A stretch of 64,000 nt of DNA from positions 620,001 to 684,000 of the forward strand of contig JAPPOB010000010.1 of NCBI GenBank assembly GCA_028818375.1, in the 5' to 3' direction. Source of the DNA: Anaerolineaceae bacterium. GTDB lineage: Bacteria > Chloroflexota > Anaerolineae > Aggregatilineales > Phototrophicaceae. Under the pieces are notes generated by a model. The model did no database searches. It saw only the letters and a program-made list of their open reading frames with translations, and was not told where the DNA came from. This document shows, one piece after another, positions 8,275-19,129 of the stretch; the stretch's first letter is position 1, and each line of letters begins with the position of its first letter. The translations under genes were made by a program, and so were the position numbers.

Positions 8275-9186
8275 ATGTCTTCCCCTGTCGGCACCAGACT
8301 GGAAACGAACAATGTCGCTGGCGAGGCGCAGGTCAGCCCCTCTTTGCTGCAACTCGCCCTGCGACGCCTGTGGCGCGATCGTTTGTCAATGGCGGCCATT
8401 GGAATGCTGCTCTTCCTGACCCTGCTCTGCTTTGGTGCGCCTGTAATCAACTTTCTGACCGGCACCAACAGCCGCAACATCGTCGCGGACTCCTTCCTGC
8501 CGCCGCTCACGCCCGGTCACATTTTGGGCACTGACGATATTGGCCGTGACCATCTGGCGCGTCTGTTAGAGGCCGGCCAGGTGTCGCTGTCGATTGGATT
8601 TCTGGCGGCCCTGATGGCGCTGGCCATAGGCGTGACGGTCGGTTTGCTCTCCGGCTTCATCGGCGGCCACCTCGACGATGGCGTCATCTGGTTCATCACA
8701 ACCCTCAATTCGATTCCGCTACTCTTCATCATTCTCTTGATCGCGGCCTTTCTCAGTCCCAACGCCACCACCCTGATTCTTGCTCTCGGCCTCTTTGGCT
8801 GGACGGGCACGGCGCGCCTTGTGCGCGGAGAAGCCATTGCCCTGCGAGAGCGCGAGTTCATCATTAGCGCGCGAGCCAGCGGGGCCGGCAACCTGCGGCT
8901 CATGTTTGCGCACGTGCTCCCCAACCAGCTTTCCATCATCCTCATCAATCTTGCCATTGACATTGGCATCATTATCCTGGTTGAGGCCACCCTGAGTTTT
9001 CTCGGCTTCGGCGTGCAGCCGCCGCAGCCCACATGGGGCAACATGCTCACCGAATCCCGCAGTTTCATGTATTACGGGCCGCATCTTGTCTTCTGGCCCG
9101 GCTTCCTGATTTTCGTCACAGTGCTGTGTCTCTACGTGCTCGGCGATGGCCTGCGCGACGCCTTCGACCCGACCACCATCGACTGA
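8275..9186 (+). CDS. ABC transporter permease, DppC type
   Basis: This is a ~303 aa second permease of the peptide-type importer. It has an N-terminal OppC_N-like segment (LWRDRLSMAAIGMLLFLTLL), the motif ILGTDDIGRDHLARLLEAGQ typical of DppC/OppC, and the EAA loop (ISARASGAGNLRLMFAHVLPNQ). The frame is open from a TTG at 8248 inside the previous gene. I prefer the ATG at 8275, one base after the upstream stop; neither has a strong SD, which suggests coupling. The gene ends 16 bp before the convergent LCP gene. Confidence 0.9.
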   Translation: MSSPVGTRLETNNVAGEAQVSPSLLQLALRRLWRDRLSMAAIGMLLFLTLLCFGAPVINFLTGTNSRNIVADSFLPPLTPGHILGTDDIGRDHLARLLEAGQVSLSIGFLAALMALAIGVTVGLLSGFIGGHLDDGVIWFITTLNSIPLLFIILLIAAFLSPNATTLILALGLFGWTGTARLVRGEAIALREREFIISARASGAGNLRLMFAHVLPNQLSIILINLAIDIGIIILVEATLSFLGFGVQPPQPTWGNMLTESRSFMYYGPHLVFWPGFLIFVTVLCLYVLGDGLRDAFDPTTID

Positions 9187-9202
9187 CCAACCGGTTGTTT
9201 CC

Positions 9203-10756
9203 CTACAGGTTCCTTTGCACATTGGGTTGCTTGCAGGGCTGATAGTCTTCCCCAATGACGACCTCATAGTCGACCTCGCGCCCGGGGTTGGGCCTCACGT
9301 AGATGCGCTCCTCTTCAATGCCAATCAGTTCAGCAATTCGTTGATTCAGGCTGCCCTTGGTCGCCCCGCTGTAGTCGAACAGGTTGGAGTGCGCGTGAAT
9401 GCCCGCCTGCGAGAGGCCATTCGCGCCGGCATTGAGACCGTCGCGCACCAGCTGGCTGGCTGCAATCCGGTCGCTTTCGGGGCGAGAGCTGCCGTTCAAC
9501 ACGCGAATGGACGGCCCTTCCAGACGCAGCCGGTTGTCCGTCGGAGGGAAATAGAGCTCCTTCAAGACTGGAAAAAGCCCTCGATAAACGGGTAGCAGGA
9601 CCTCGGCGCCCGACGGGGACTTCCAGGGAATCGTGTGCCTGTTCAATTGCAGTGTGCGATAGTGTACGTCGTCCGGGCCAAGGCCCGGAACCAGCGGCAG
9701 CAGGCTGACCAAAACGTCCACGCCGAGGTCGGTATGAACCATCTCCTGCGCCAGTCGCCACAACTGAAACAGTTCGGCAGGGTTTCCGACCCGACCGCTT
9801 TCCCGCAGCCGGCTCCACACACCGCGCAGAATCTGTTGTTGCCGCCGGCTGCGTTCCAGGTCCGTGACGCCGCGCCGTGAACGCGCGTACCACAGGGCCT
9901 CCAGCCCGTCGAATTCGTACACGCCCGCATCCAGCAGCCAGTACTCGCCCTCCGCCTTGCGCGCCTCATCAGGGATGCGGGTGTCGTCGTGCTCCTTGTC
10001 CTTGATGGCGCATTCCACGACGATGTCAACCCCGTCCACAAAGTTGACAATCTGCTGCAAGCCCCTGTAATCGACCAGCACGTGATAATGCGCGTTGATG
10101 CCAAGGTTGTAGAGAATCGTTTGCCGCAAGAGATCAAAGCCGCCGAGCTTCCAGCCCCCCAGTTCGCCATGACCATAGATCCGGTTGATCCGGCCCATCC
10201 GCCACGCAGGCACCCAGACCAGCAGATCCCGCGGCAGGCTCAACATGGACGCCGTACCGGTATCGCGATTGACGGAAAGGACGATAATGGTATCCGTGCG
10301 CTGGTTGGCCTCACCCAGTTCCGAGTCGCTGCCCAGCAGCAAAATGTTCACCAGGTCCTGGCCCTGACGATCGATCGGCTCGACGCGCGCCGGAACGGCC
10401 GTGACGTCAACATGGTCTGGCGCCGGGTCTCCGAGGAAACGTAACGTGGGCAGGGGTGGCGCGTGGGGAGCCGGTGTGGGCCCGGCCGCGCCCTGCAGGC
10501 GTGGACCCCTCGCCGCCAGCAAGTGGTTTGAGGACGACACGGCCTGACGGGTCAGGGCGATTTCCGTCGCAATGGCGGCGAAGTGATCGGCCTGGCCCTC
10601 AAACCAGGCCCGCTCCTTCATCCAGCGACGAACTTCGACAATCATGAAAAAAAGGGTGAGTACAAGGTAAGCGAGCAGCAGCAGGGTCAGTGCCCACCTG
10701 AACAGCTTGCCGATGCTGATGCGCCGGGGACCTTGGGGAACGTGGCGGGCCTGCAT
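9203..10756 (-). CDS. LytR-CpsA-Psr (LCP) family protein with LytR_C domain
   Basis: LCP enzymes transfer glycopolymers from lipid carriers to peptidoglycan or related acceptors on the outer face of the membrane. A cytoplasmic N-terminus is followed by one membrane segment (ALTLLLLAYLVLTLFFMIV). The LCP domain includes NILLLGSD, RTDTIIVLSVNRDTG, SMLSLPRDLLVWVP and, further on, ARSRRGVTDLERSRRQQQIL with the characteristic Arg residues. The C-terminal ~90 residues are a LytR_C domain (IRVLNGSSRPESDRIAA). The predicted -10 TATACT ends only 6 nt before ATG 10756 and no SD is present, so the mRNA may be leaderless. A TTG at 10786 is a weaker alternative start. Confidence 0.9.
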   Translation of the reverse strand: MQARHVPQGPRRISIGKLFRWALTLLLLAYLVLTLFFMIVEVRRWMKERAWFEGQADHFAAIATEIALTRQAVSSSNHLLAARGPRLQGAAGPTPAPHAPPLPTLRFLGDPAPDHVDVTAVPARVEPIDRQGQDLVNILLLGSDSELGEANQRTDTIIVLSVNRDTGTASMLSLPRDLLVWVPAWRMGRINRIYGHGELGGWKLGGFDLLRQTILYNLGINAHYHVLVDYRGLQQIVNFVDGVDIVVECAIKDKEHDDTRIPDEARKAEGEYWLLDAGVYEFDGLEALWYARSRRGVTDLERSRRQQQILRGVWSRLRESGRVGNPAELFQLWRLAQEMVHTDLGVDVLVSLLPLVPGLGPDDVHYRTLQLNRHTIPWKSPSGAEVLLPVYRGLFPVLKELYFPPTDNRLRLEGPSIRVLNGSSRPESDRIAASQLVRDGLNAGANGLSQAGIHAHSNLFDYSGATKGSLNQRIAELIGIEEERIYVRPNPGREVDYEVVIGEDYQPCKQPNVQRNL

Positions 10757-10762
10757 CCATAC

Positions 10763-10791
10763 AGTATAGCGGTCGTCCGACCGCAAGTCAG
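10763..10791 (-). promoter_or_regulatory. LCP gene promoter (leaderless)
   Basis: CTGACT (10786-10791), a 17-nt spacer and TATACT (10763-10768) lie on the minus strand. The expected start point falls at or next to the A of ATG 10756. Confidence 0.55.
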
Positions 10792-10876
10792 TGAGGTTCC
10801 CGTGCTTACACGCCGGCGTTGACGAGCGGACAATGCGTCGCTAGACTTGCCGCCCGCCACCTCGACAGGGAATTGC

Positions 10877-12505
10877 ATGGCGAGCGCTTCCAGCGTACCG
10901 GACCGGCGCCGTGGCAACCGTCTGCCCCTGCTGCCTGTCATTTCCATTTTGATGCTGCTGGGCGCCATCGCCCTGTTCATCTTCGAATTGCTCGATTTCA
11001 GCCGTCAACAGGATCGACTTGGCGCCAGTGTCAGTATTGCCGGCGTGGAAGTAGGGGGTCTGCTGCCAGGGGAGGCGGTGGCTGCCTGGGAATCCACCTT
11101 CTCCCGTCCCCTGACTCTCTGGTACGAAGGCAGTCCGATTTTGCTTGAGCCCGCGAGCATAGGTTTCCGCGCAAACAATGCGGCCATGCTGGCAGAGGCG
11201 CGCACGGCCAGTTCCGGCGGAACGGCAAACTGGATGCGCTTCTTTTACGGGCTCATCGGGGAGGAATTGCGCAACACCGTCAACATTGAACTGAGCGCCA
11301 CCTGGCAGAATTCCCTGCTGGAGCAGTTGCTCCGGGAAATCGCCCTGCGCTACGACCGGCCGCCGGAAGATGGTTCCGGGGACCTTGAAGCGCTCACAAT
11401 AATGCCCGGAGCAGGCGGTCGCACCCTGGATATAACCCAGGCCCTGCCCCTGGTCGGAGAAGCCTTGCTCAGCGCGGACCGGCGAGACGTGGTCTTGCCA
11501 CTCGTGGATACGCAACCGGGCCCGGTCCACCTGGGAATACTGGAGGGCCTGATCCGTTCCTGGCTGGATTCACAGGGTTTCATCTACGACGGGCAAACGA
11601 CCCTGGCCTCCGTGTATATCGCGGACCTGCAGAACGGACAGGAAATCAGTTTGAATGCCGACGTCGCCGTGTCCGCCGCCAGTACCGTCAAGTTGCCCAT
11701 CATGCTGGACTACTACCGCACGCTCAATCTGGCGCCCACGGACGATGAAGCCTGGCTGATGGCCAATTCGCTCCTGTGCAGCAACAACGCCTCGTCAAAC
11801 CTGATCATGCAAATCATTGGGGGTGGCGAAAACATCTTCCGTGGCTTGCTCAGCGTCACCGACAACGCACAGCACCTGGGCGCGCGCAATACCTTCATTA
11901 CGGCGCCCTTTGATCTCGGCGTTGAAGGCCAGCTACTGGGCTCCAATGTGCCACCGCCCACGTCACCCAATGCCCGCTTCAATACCGGTCCGGACCCCTA
12001 CAATCAAACGACGGCTGAAGATCTGGGCGCCCTGCTGGGCATGGTATACGACTGCGCCTACCTCGGGTCCGGACTGCTGGCAGCCAGGCCGGATGGCGAA
12101 TACACGCGCAACGAATGCCGCCAGATGATTGAATTGATGAGCGGCAACGATCTGCTGCGCCTGTTGCAGGGCGGCCTGCCGCCGGGCACACGCATCGCCC
12201 ACAAGAACGGCTGGCTTGAAAACCTGCACGGAGACGCCGGCATCGTCTTCCCGCCCAACGGCCGCAATTACATCATCGCCGTCTTCGTCTGGGAAGAAAG
12301 CGATTTCTTCAGCTATGAACGCGCGTGGCCTCTGATAGAGGGAATCTCGCGCGCGGCCTGGAACTACTTCAGCCCGGAACAGGCCATGATGACGCCCCGT
12401 CAGGACCTGCCGGCGACGGGCGCAGCCGAGTGCGAGGGGCCAGACGGCTTTCTGCCCCCCTACGGCCAGGTGAATCTGAACGACATCGACGCCTGGCGAG
12501 GTTGA
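10877..12505 (+). CDS. Membrane-anchored serine hydrolase, VanW-N/beta-lactamase fold
   Basis: This is a 542 aa protein with one N-terminal membrane anchor (LPVISILMLLGAIALFIFEL). A region like the peptidoglycan-binding_4 (VanW N-terminal) domain follows (ASVSIAGVEVGGLLPGEAVAAW). The C-terminal half is a class A beta-lactamase-like serine hydrolase with SxxK as S269-T-V-K272, an SNN/SSN segment (LLCSNNASSNL) and HKNG (K443) replacing KTG. Function is probably a DD-peptidase-like or wall-remodelling enzyme rather than drug resistance. AGGGA 6 nt before ATG 10877 selects this start. It is divergent from the LCP gene. Confidence 0.85.
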   Translation: MASASSVPDRRRGNRLPLLPVISILMLLGAIALFIFELLDFSRQQDRLGASVSIAGVEVGGLLPGEAVAAWESTFSRPLTLWYEGSPILLEPASIGFRANNAAMLAEARTASSGGTANWMRFFYGLIGEELRNTVNIELSATWQNSLLEQLLREIALRYDRPPEDGSGDLEALTIMPGAGGRTLDITQALPLVGEALLSADRRDVVLPLVDTQPGPVHLGILEGLIRSWLDSQGFIYDGQTTLASVYIADLQNGQEISLNADVAVSAASTVKLPIMLDYYRTLNLAPTDDEAWLMANSLLCSNNASSNLIMQIIGGGENIFRGLLSVTDNAQHLGARNTFITAPFDLGVEGQLLGSNVPPPTSPNARFNTGPDPYNQTTAEDLGALLGMVYDCAYLGSGLLAARPDGEYTRNECRQMIELMSGNDLLRLLQGGLPPGTRIAHKNGWLENLHGDAGIVFPPNGRNYIIAVFVWEESDFFSYERAWPLIEGISRAAWNYFSPEQAMMTPRQDLPATGAAECEGPDGFLPPYGQVNLNDIDAWRG

Positions 12506-12569
12506 GCCCGTCGCAGTTCCTTCAATCTGTCGCTACAATCCCGGGCCAGAAACGAAGTGGAGCGCTCTC

Positions 12570-12851
12570 ATGAACGCGGGCGTGATCTTGCTGCTAACCC
12601 TTGCACTGGGCATCATGCTGTTTCTGATTCAGCGAGCGGAGAAGCGACGGCGGCGGCTGGTAGCCCTGGTGATGGCGGGGCTGGCCTTTCTGCTTTGGTA
12701 CTTTGCCAACTTCCGCCAACTGGGCAGTGAATTCTCTGCCTCACTGCTGCTGGCGTTGCTCCTGAATCTCTTGTTCTGGTTGTTGATCGGTCGCTACAAC
12801 CCGGTGGGCGACAGCGACTCCGGCATCCGCGTGCTCGGGATGGACGATTGA
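12570..12851 (+). CDS. Small membrane protein of unknown function
   Basis: This 93 aa protein has a clear N-terminal membrane helix (VILLLTLALGIMLFLI), an arginine-rich cytoplasmic loop (EKRRRRL), and further hydrophobic segments (ALVMAGLAFLLWYFANF and SLLLALLLNLLFWLLIG), ending in an acidic tail. I recognise no family. GTGGAG lies 8 nt before the ATG, and a TACAAT -10-like element is at 12534-12539. It may be co-transcribed with the serine hydrolase 64 bp upstream, and it ends 6 bp from the convergent mrp gene. Confidence 0.75.
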   Translation: MNAGVILLLTLALGIMLFLIQRAEKRRRRLVALVMAGLAFLLWYFANFRQLGSEFSASLLLALLLNLLFWLLIGRYNPVGDSDSGIRVLGMDD

Positions 12852-12857
12852 GCCCTG

Positions 12858-13910
12858 CTAGCCAATCACGTCCAGGGGAATGACGTCATTGCCCTGCAAC
12901 ATCATTACGCTGGCGCGCGCCGCAACCGCCTGGGCAACGGAGACGAGGGCTTCGCCCGCGGCGCTCTCCGCCGCGGTGATCACCAGCGGCCTGCCATAAT
13001 CGCCGCTTTCGCGCAACTCCGCCGCCAGCGGAACGCGTCCCAAAAAAGCCAGGTCGAGTTGGCCCGCCAATTGTTCTCCACCGCCACTGCCAAAGAAATC
13101 GCCGCTCATGTTTTCGACCACACCCAGCAGCGGCACTTCCAGTGTCTCGAACATGGCGGCGCAACGCAGGGCGTCGGCAAGCGCCACGTCCTGGGGCTGG
13201 GTGACGACAACGGCGCCCGTCAGCGGGAATGACTGCGCCAGTGACAGCGGCGCGTCACCGGTCCCCGGTGGCAGGTCCACAATCATGTAGTCCAGTCGGC
13301 CCCAGTTGACGTCAGTGAAAAACTGGCGAATGGCGCTGTGCAACATGGGGCCCCGCATGATCATCGGCTTGTCCGGCGGAGTGAGGAAGCCGGTGCTGAT
13401 GATCTTCACTCCCCAGGCTTCCAGCGGCTGCATTTTGCCGTCGATCACTTTGGGCCGGCCATAACCGAGCCCGGTCATGACCGGTACGTTGGGGTTGAGA
13501 ATGTCCGCGTCCATCAGACCGACCGCGGCGCCGGCCTCCGCCAGGGCCGCGGCGATGTTCGTGGCGACGGTCGTTTTGCCCACACCGCCCTTGCCGCTTG
13601 CTACTGCGATGATGCTGTGCATCGGCACGTCGAGGCGGCCATGAATGCGCCGGTCGGTGGGCACCTGCGCGTCCCAGCGAATGTCCAGCCTTTCAACACC
13701 TGGCACCGCTCCAAGAACGGCATCGTTGCAACGCTCGACGAAAACGTCCTTGAGGGGACAGGCCGGCGTCGTCAGAACAATGGTGAAACGCGCGACCGGG
13801 CCTTCGATCTCCAGGTCCCTGACCATGTCCAGCGAGACAATGTCCCGGTTTAGTTCCGGCTCGATGACCGTGGCGAGTGCCTGACGCAGGTCCTCCAGTC
13901 GACTGCTCAT
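12858..13910 (-). CDS. mrp: Mrp/ApbC P-loop Fe-S carrier ATPase with DUF59 N-terminus
   Basis: This is a 350 aa Mrp/NBP35-type ATPase that carries or delivers Fe-S clusters. Residues ~1-85 are a DUF59 domain (ATVIEPELNRDIVSLDMV, TTPACPLKDVF). The deviant Walker A is SGKGGVGKTTVATNIAAAL, followed by DADILNPNVPVM and DLPPGTGDAPLSLAQ. The usual CPxC cluster-binding pair after ENMS is missing: ENMSGDFFGSGGGEQLA runs straight through. The start at 13910 (MSSRLEDL) is chosen because the DUF59 domain begins there. It is the last gene of the ald-iscX-nuo unit, which suits maturation of complex I clusters. Confidence 0.92.
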   Translation of the reverse strand: MSSRLEDLRQALATVIEPELNRDIVSLDMVRDLEIEGPVARFTIVLTTPACPLKDVFVERCNDAVLGAVPGVERLDIRWDAQVPTDRRIHGRLDVPMHSIIAVASGKGGVGKTTVATNIAAALAEAGAAVGLMDADILNPNVPVMTGLGYGRPKVIDGKMQPLEAWGVKIISTGFLTPPDKPMIMRGPMLHSAIRQFFTDVNWGRLDYMIVDLPPGTGDAPLSLAQSFPLTGAVVVTQPQDVALADALRCAAMFETLEVPLLGVVENMSGDFFGSGGGEQLAGQLDLAFLGRVPLAAELRESGDYGRPLVITAAESAAGEALVSVAQAVAARASVMMLQGNDVIPLDVIG

Positions 13911-13923
13911 ACGCGCGCCGGCA

Positions 13924-14589
13924 TCAGGACGACTGTTTCGGGGCGGACTTGCGCGCGCGGGCCGCGGCTCGTTCAGCCTTGGCCTTCTCTCTAATAATGT
14001 CCATGTGCTCCCAGCCGCCCCGGGCCTGCATTTCCTCGAGCGCGGTTGTCGGCGCAATGCGTTTCCAGTGGCTCATTTCTTTCGAGAGCTTCTGCTTGTC
14101 AAAGATGTGGGCGCTGGTCCGGTCGTAGCTGGCCAGCTCGTAGTCGTGGTCCATTTTGATGGCGTCAAAGGGGCAGAACTCGGAGCAATAGCCGCAATTC
14201 ATACAAATGTCGATGTCGATGTAGAAAGCATCCGGCTCCGGTACAGGTCGGCCAGTCTGCGGATTCCTGCCGCGCACGATCCAGATGCATTGCGGCGGAC
14301 ATACCTTGGCGCAAATGCCGCAACTGGTACACCAGTCATGCCCCGGCCGCTCCGGATGATCGTGGTCCTCGACGATCAGGAAAGGAATGAAGCGGAAGCG
14401 CTCCGGCACCGCGACCTTTTCGTCCGGATACTGCACCGTATAGGACCCGGTCGCCTGCATGCCCTGACGAGTACCGAAGTTGCCCTCGCCGCTGTACTTG
14501 CGGCCGGCATAGCGAATGTCATCCATGTAAGAGCGGGCGATGTGCTTCATGGTGACCAGTAGCCCGCGTGCAATTCCCTGACCGTACAT
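13924..14589 (-). CDS. nuoI: NADH-quinone oxidoreductase subunit I
   Basis: This ferredoxin-like subunit carries the two [4Fe-4S] clusters (N6a/N6b) that pass electrons towards NuoB in complex I. It is 221 aa. The cluster motifs are C87-x2-C90-x2-C93-x3-C97 and C129-x2-C132-x2-C135-x3-C139-P. A ~40-residue C-terminal tail is basic. The start at 14589 has GGGGGAGG a few bases upstream; a longer in-frame ORF to 14664 would overlap nuoCD. It follows nuoCD by 43 bp, with no nuoH between them, which is unusual. Confidence 0.95.
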   Translation of the reverse strand: MYGQGIARGLLVTMKHIARSYMDDIRYAGRKYSGEGNFGTRQGMQATGSYTVQYPDEKVAVPERFRFIPFLIVEDHDHPERPGHDWCTSCGICAKVCPPQCIWIVRGRNPQTGRPVPEPDAFYIDIDICMNCGYCSEFCPFDAIKMDHDYELASYDRTSAHIFDKQKLSKEMSHWKRIAPTTALEEMQARGGWEHMDIIREKAKAERAAARARKSAPKQSS

Positions 14590-14632
14590 TCGTCCTCCCC
14601 CGCCCTCTTGCGCCCTTCGCCTGGCGCTCCGT

Positions 14633-16485
<1,853 letters not shown>

Positions 16486-16489
<4 letters not shown>

Positions 16490-17319
16490 TGTCCGCCCTT
16501 CGCAGCACGCCGCGCCGCCAGGCGCGCCATGGCTTCTTCCCGCTTGCGGATTCGGGCGGCCGTGGCGGGATCAATGCCATCCTCCGCCCCGTCCTGTGTT
16601 TCCTCGACCACTGTGGTCTCCTGCGCCACCTCGGCGGGGTTCACCCAGGCGGGCAACTCGCGCGCGCCAAAGGGCGCTTCCAGCGCAGCCTGTTGCGCCT
16701 GCTCGCGGATGAGTTCCATCTGGCGCGGATCGATGATGTCCGGGCCGAGCACGGGCACGGGCGTGGGCTCCGATGGGCCGACGCCGTACCAGGGCACGTC
16801 GTCCAGGTTCGCCAGTGACTGGCCGTCGATCTTCTTCTGCAGGGTGATCATGCCGTAAAGCAGGGCCTGCGGCGTGGGCGGGCAACCCGGCACATAAACG
16901 TCCACCGGCAAATACTTGTCCACGCCCGAGACGACGTTGTAGCCCTCCTTGAAGGGGCCACCGCCGCTGGCGCAGGCGCCCATGGCCAACACGTATTTGG
17001 GCTCCGGCATCTGGTTGTAAAGCCGGACAATCGGCACGATCATCTTCTTGGTCACCGTGCCGGAGACGATCATCAGGTCAGACTGCCGCGGGCTGCCGCG
17101 CATCACCTCGAAGCCGAAGCGCGAGAAATCGAAGCGGGAGGCGGCCGTGCCGATCATCTCGATGGCGCAGCAAGCCAGGCCGAACAACAACGGCCACATT
17201 GACGAGCGACGGCTCCAGTTGTAAATCTTGTCCAGGCTGGTGATTGCGATGTTGGCCTGTAACTCTTCCGGCACCGGGAACTCGGTGTCCTGCAGTGCCC
17301 GCAGGTCAGTTTGCGCCAT
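16486..17319 (-). CDS. nuoB: NADH-quinone oxidoreductase subunit B
   Basis: NuoB holds cluster N2, the last Fe-S cluster before quinone. It is 277 aa, longer than usual because of a ~100-residue C-terminal extension rich in Ala, Glu and Arg. The four cluster ligands are visible: C50-C51 ([10 protein letters not shown]), C116 (GACASGG) and C146 (PGCPPTPQA). The start at 17319 has AGGAGG 9 nt upstream. It overlaps the end of iscX by 14 bp and the start of nuoCD by 4 bp. Confidence 0.96.
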
Positions 17320-17518
17320 CCAGCGTGACCTCCTCATACCAGTCGCGCAATACGTCGGTCAAGATGTCATCATTGACCAGGTGTGGGTCGTCACCAAAGT
17401 CCGGCAATTCCAGAATCCAGGCGTTCAACTGCTCCAGACCCAGCGTGTCAAGATCCGCGTCAGGATGCGCGTCCATCAAGACCCTCGCCAACGCGTGGCT
17501 GGACTCCCAGTCCAGCAT
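17306..17518 (-). CDS. iscX: IscX, Fe-S assembly regulator
   Basis: This 70 aa acidic protein matches IscX (YfhJ), which binds iron and cysteine desulfurase and tunes Fe-S cluster assembly. Aligned features are [13 protein letters not shown] near the N-terminus, [20 protein letters not shown], the acidic DDP, and the ending VLRDWYEEV. It precedes nuoB with a 14-bp overlap and lies 23 bp after the aldehyde dehydrogenase. Finding it outside an isc cluster but next to Fe-S subunits suggests co-expression with complex I. Confidence 0.88.
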   Translation of the reverse strand: MLDWESSHALARVLMDAHPDADLDTLGLEQLNAWILELPDFGDDPHLVNDDILTDVLRDWYEEVTLDGAN

Positions 17519-17541
17519 AATCTACCGCAATCCCCCTGGCA

Positions 17542-19053
17542 TCACGAATCGTCTCCTTCGCCCGTCGCACCCTGCAGCAGGGCTTCGGTGTCAATTTGCG
17601 CCCGTTGCAGACGACCGCTGTAGTCCACGTAGACCGTCTTCCATTCGGTAAAAGTGTCCAGTCCTGCCTGACCGGCCTCGCGCATGCCATTGCCCGTCTC
17701 GCGAATTCCGCCGAAGGGAAACTGGATTTCAGCCCCGCTGGTGCCGTGATTGATGTACACAATCCCGCTGGAGAGGTCCCGCATTGCGTGAAAGGCGCGG
17801 TTGACATCGCGGGTGAAAATGCTGCTGGACAGACCGTAGCGCACCTCGTTGTTGAGCTCGACCGCCTCGCCCATGCTGTCCACAGTGATGAGCGCCAGCA
17901 CGGGGCCAAAGATTTCTTCCCGGGCCACACGCATGTCACGGGTTACGCCATCCAGCAAGGTCGGCTGAAAGAACCAGCCCTGCCCCAGGTCCGCGCGTAC
18001 GCCACCGGTCAACACTCGCGCGCCCTCTTCCCGCGCAATGCCCATGTAGCGCTCGACTTTCTGCAGGGCAGCCTCGTTAATCAAAGGGCCAACGTCGACG
18101 CTTTCGTCCAGGCCGTCACCCAATACCAGGTTGCGCGCCTTTTCCGTCAAGGCCTCCGCCAGTTGACCGTGCACCTCGCGCTGAACGATCAATCGACTGG
18201 CTGCCGTGCAGCGTTGACCGGTGGTGCCAAAGGCGCTCCAGGTGACGGCCTGCGCCGCCAGGTCCAGGTCGGCATCCTCCAGCACAATGATGGCGTTCTT
18301 GCCGCCCATCTCCAGCGACACCTTCTTGCCCAAACGCGCCGCGCGTTGGTAGACCTGAAGGCCCGTGTTCGTCGACCCCGTGAAGGAAATGACGCGCACG
18401 TCCGGATGCGCCACCAACGCTGCCCCGGTCTCGCCCGCGCCGCAGACCATGTTCAACACACCGGGCGGCAGACCCGCCTCGGCGCAGATCTGCACGAACA
18501 GGGCCGCCGTCGCCGGCGCGTCCTCGGCCGGTTTGAGGATGACCGAATTGCCGGCCACCAGCACCGGAAAGAGCTTCCAGGAGGGGACGGCCACCGGGAA
18601 GTTCCAGGGGGTGATCAGCCCGACCACGCCCACCGCTTCGCGCAGCGCCATGCCAAACTTGTCCGGCATTTCCACCGGCGCCGTATGCCCGAAGAGGCGG
18701 CGACCTTCGCCGCCCATGTACCAGGCCATGTCGATGGCCTCCTGCACGTCGCCACGGGCTTCACTGATGACCTTGCCCATCTCACGAGTCAGCAGTCGGG
18801 ACAGTTCTTCCTTGCGCTCCGACAGCAATTGGGCCGCGCGGTACAGGATTTCGCCGCGCGCCGGAGCAGGGGTCTTGCGCCAGGCAGAAAAGGCGGCCAT
18901 CGCTGCTGCTGCTGCTGCGTTGACGTCGGCAGCGGTACCTGCGGCCACCTGGGCCAGGCAGCTTTCATCAGCCGGGTTAATGCTGGTGAAGGTCCCGCCA
19001 TCGCTGGCCGGACGCCACGACCCGTTGATGAAATGGTTGACCCGAGCGACCAT
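17542..19053 (-). CDS. Aldehyde dehydrogenase (ALDH7-like)
   Basis: This NAD(P)-dependent aldehyde dehydrogenase is ~503 aa. The catalytic Cys282 is in [13 protein letters not shown] and the general-base Glu is in SLEMGGKN. The NAD-binding motif is FTGSTNTG. The C-terminal [23 protein letters not shown] and [18 protein letters not shown] resemble aminoadipate-semialdehyde-type dehydrogenases, but the substrate is not proven. ATG 19053 is taken as the start; GTG 19065 is possible. It leads the probable ald-iscX-nuoB-nuoCD-nuoI-mrp transcript. Confidence 0.9.
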   Translation of the reverse strand: MVARVNHFINGSWRPASDGGTFTSINPADESCLAQVAAGTAADVNAAAAAAMAAFSAWRKTPAPARGEILYRAAQLLSERKEELSRLLTREMGKVISEARGDVQEAIDMAWYMGGEGRRLFGHTAPVEMPDKFGMALREAVGVVGLITPWNFPVAVPSWKLFPVLVAGNSVILKPAEDAPATAALFVQICAEAGLPPGVLNMVCGAGETGAALVAHPDVRVISFTGSTNTGLQVYQRAARLGKKVSLEMGGKNAIIVLEDADLDLAAQAVTWSAFGTTGQRCTAASRLIVQREVHGQLAEALTEKARNLVLGDGLDESVDVGPLINEAALQKVERYMGIAREEGARVLTGGVRADLGQGWFFQPTLLDGVTRDMRVAREEIFGPVLALITVDSMGEAVELNNEVRYGLSSSIFTRDVNRAFHAMRDLSSGIVYINHGTSGAEIQFPFGGIRETGNGMREAGQAGLDTFTEWKTVYVDYSGRLQRAQIDTEALLQGATGEGDDS

Positions 19054-19071
19054 GCGCTCCCGCACCTGATA

Positions 19072-19091
19072 AACTACCTAGGTTAACTACC
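19072..19091 (-). promoter_or_regulatory. 13-nt-period direct repeat below ald promoter
   Basis: AACTACC occurs at 19072-19078 and 19085-19091, 13 nt apart, just downstream of the predicted -10. The context has GATAAAC and GTTAAC, as in the suf leader repeat (1371-1389). It is a candidate binding site for a dimeric regulator common to both Fe-S-related operons. Confidence 0.35.
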
Positions 19092-19094
19092 CGC

Positions 19095-19123
19095 AGTATA
19101 GCCTGTTGCTACGAATTTCACAA
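19095..19123 (-). promoter_or_regulatory. promoter of ald-iscX-nuo-mrp unit
   Basis: TTGTGA (19118-19123), a 17-nt spacer and TATACT (19095-19100) on the minus strand match the alaS promoter hexamers exactly. Confidence 0.65.
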
Positions 19124-19129
19124 TGTCGC

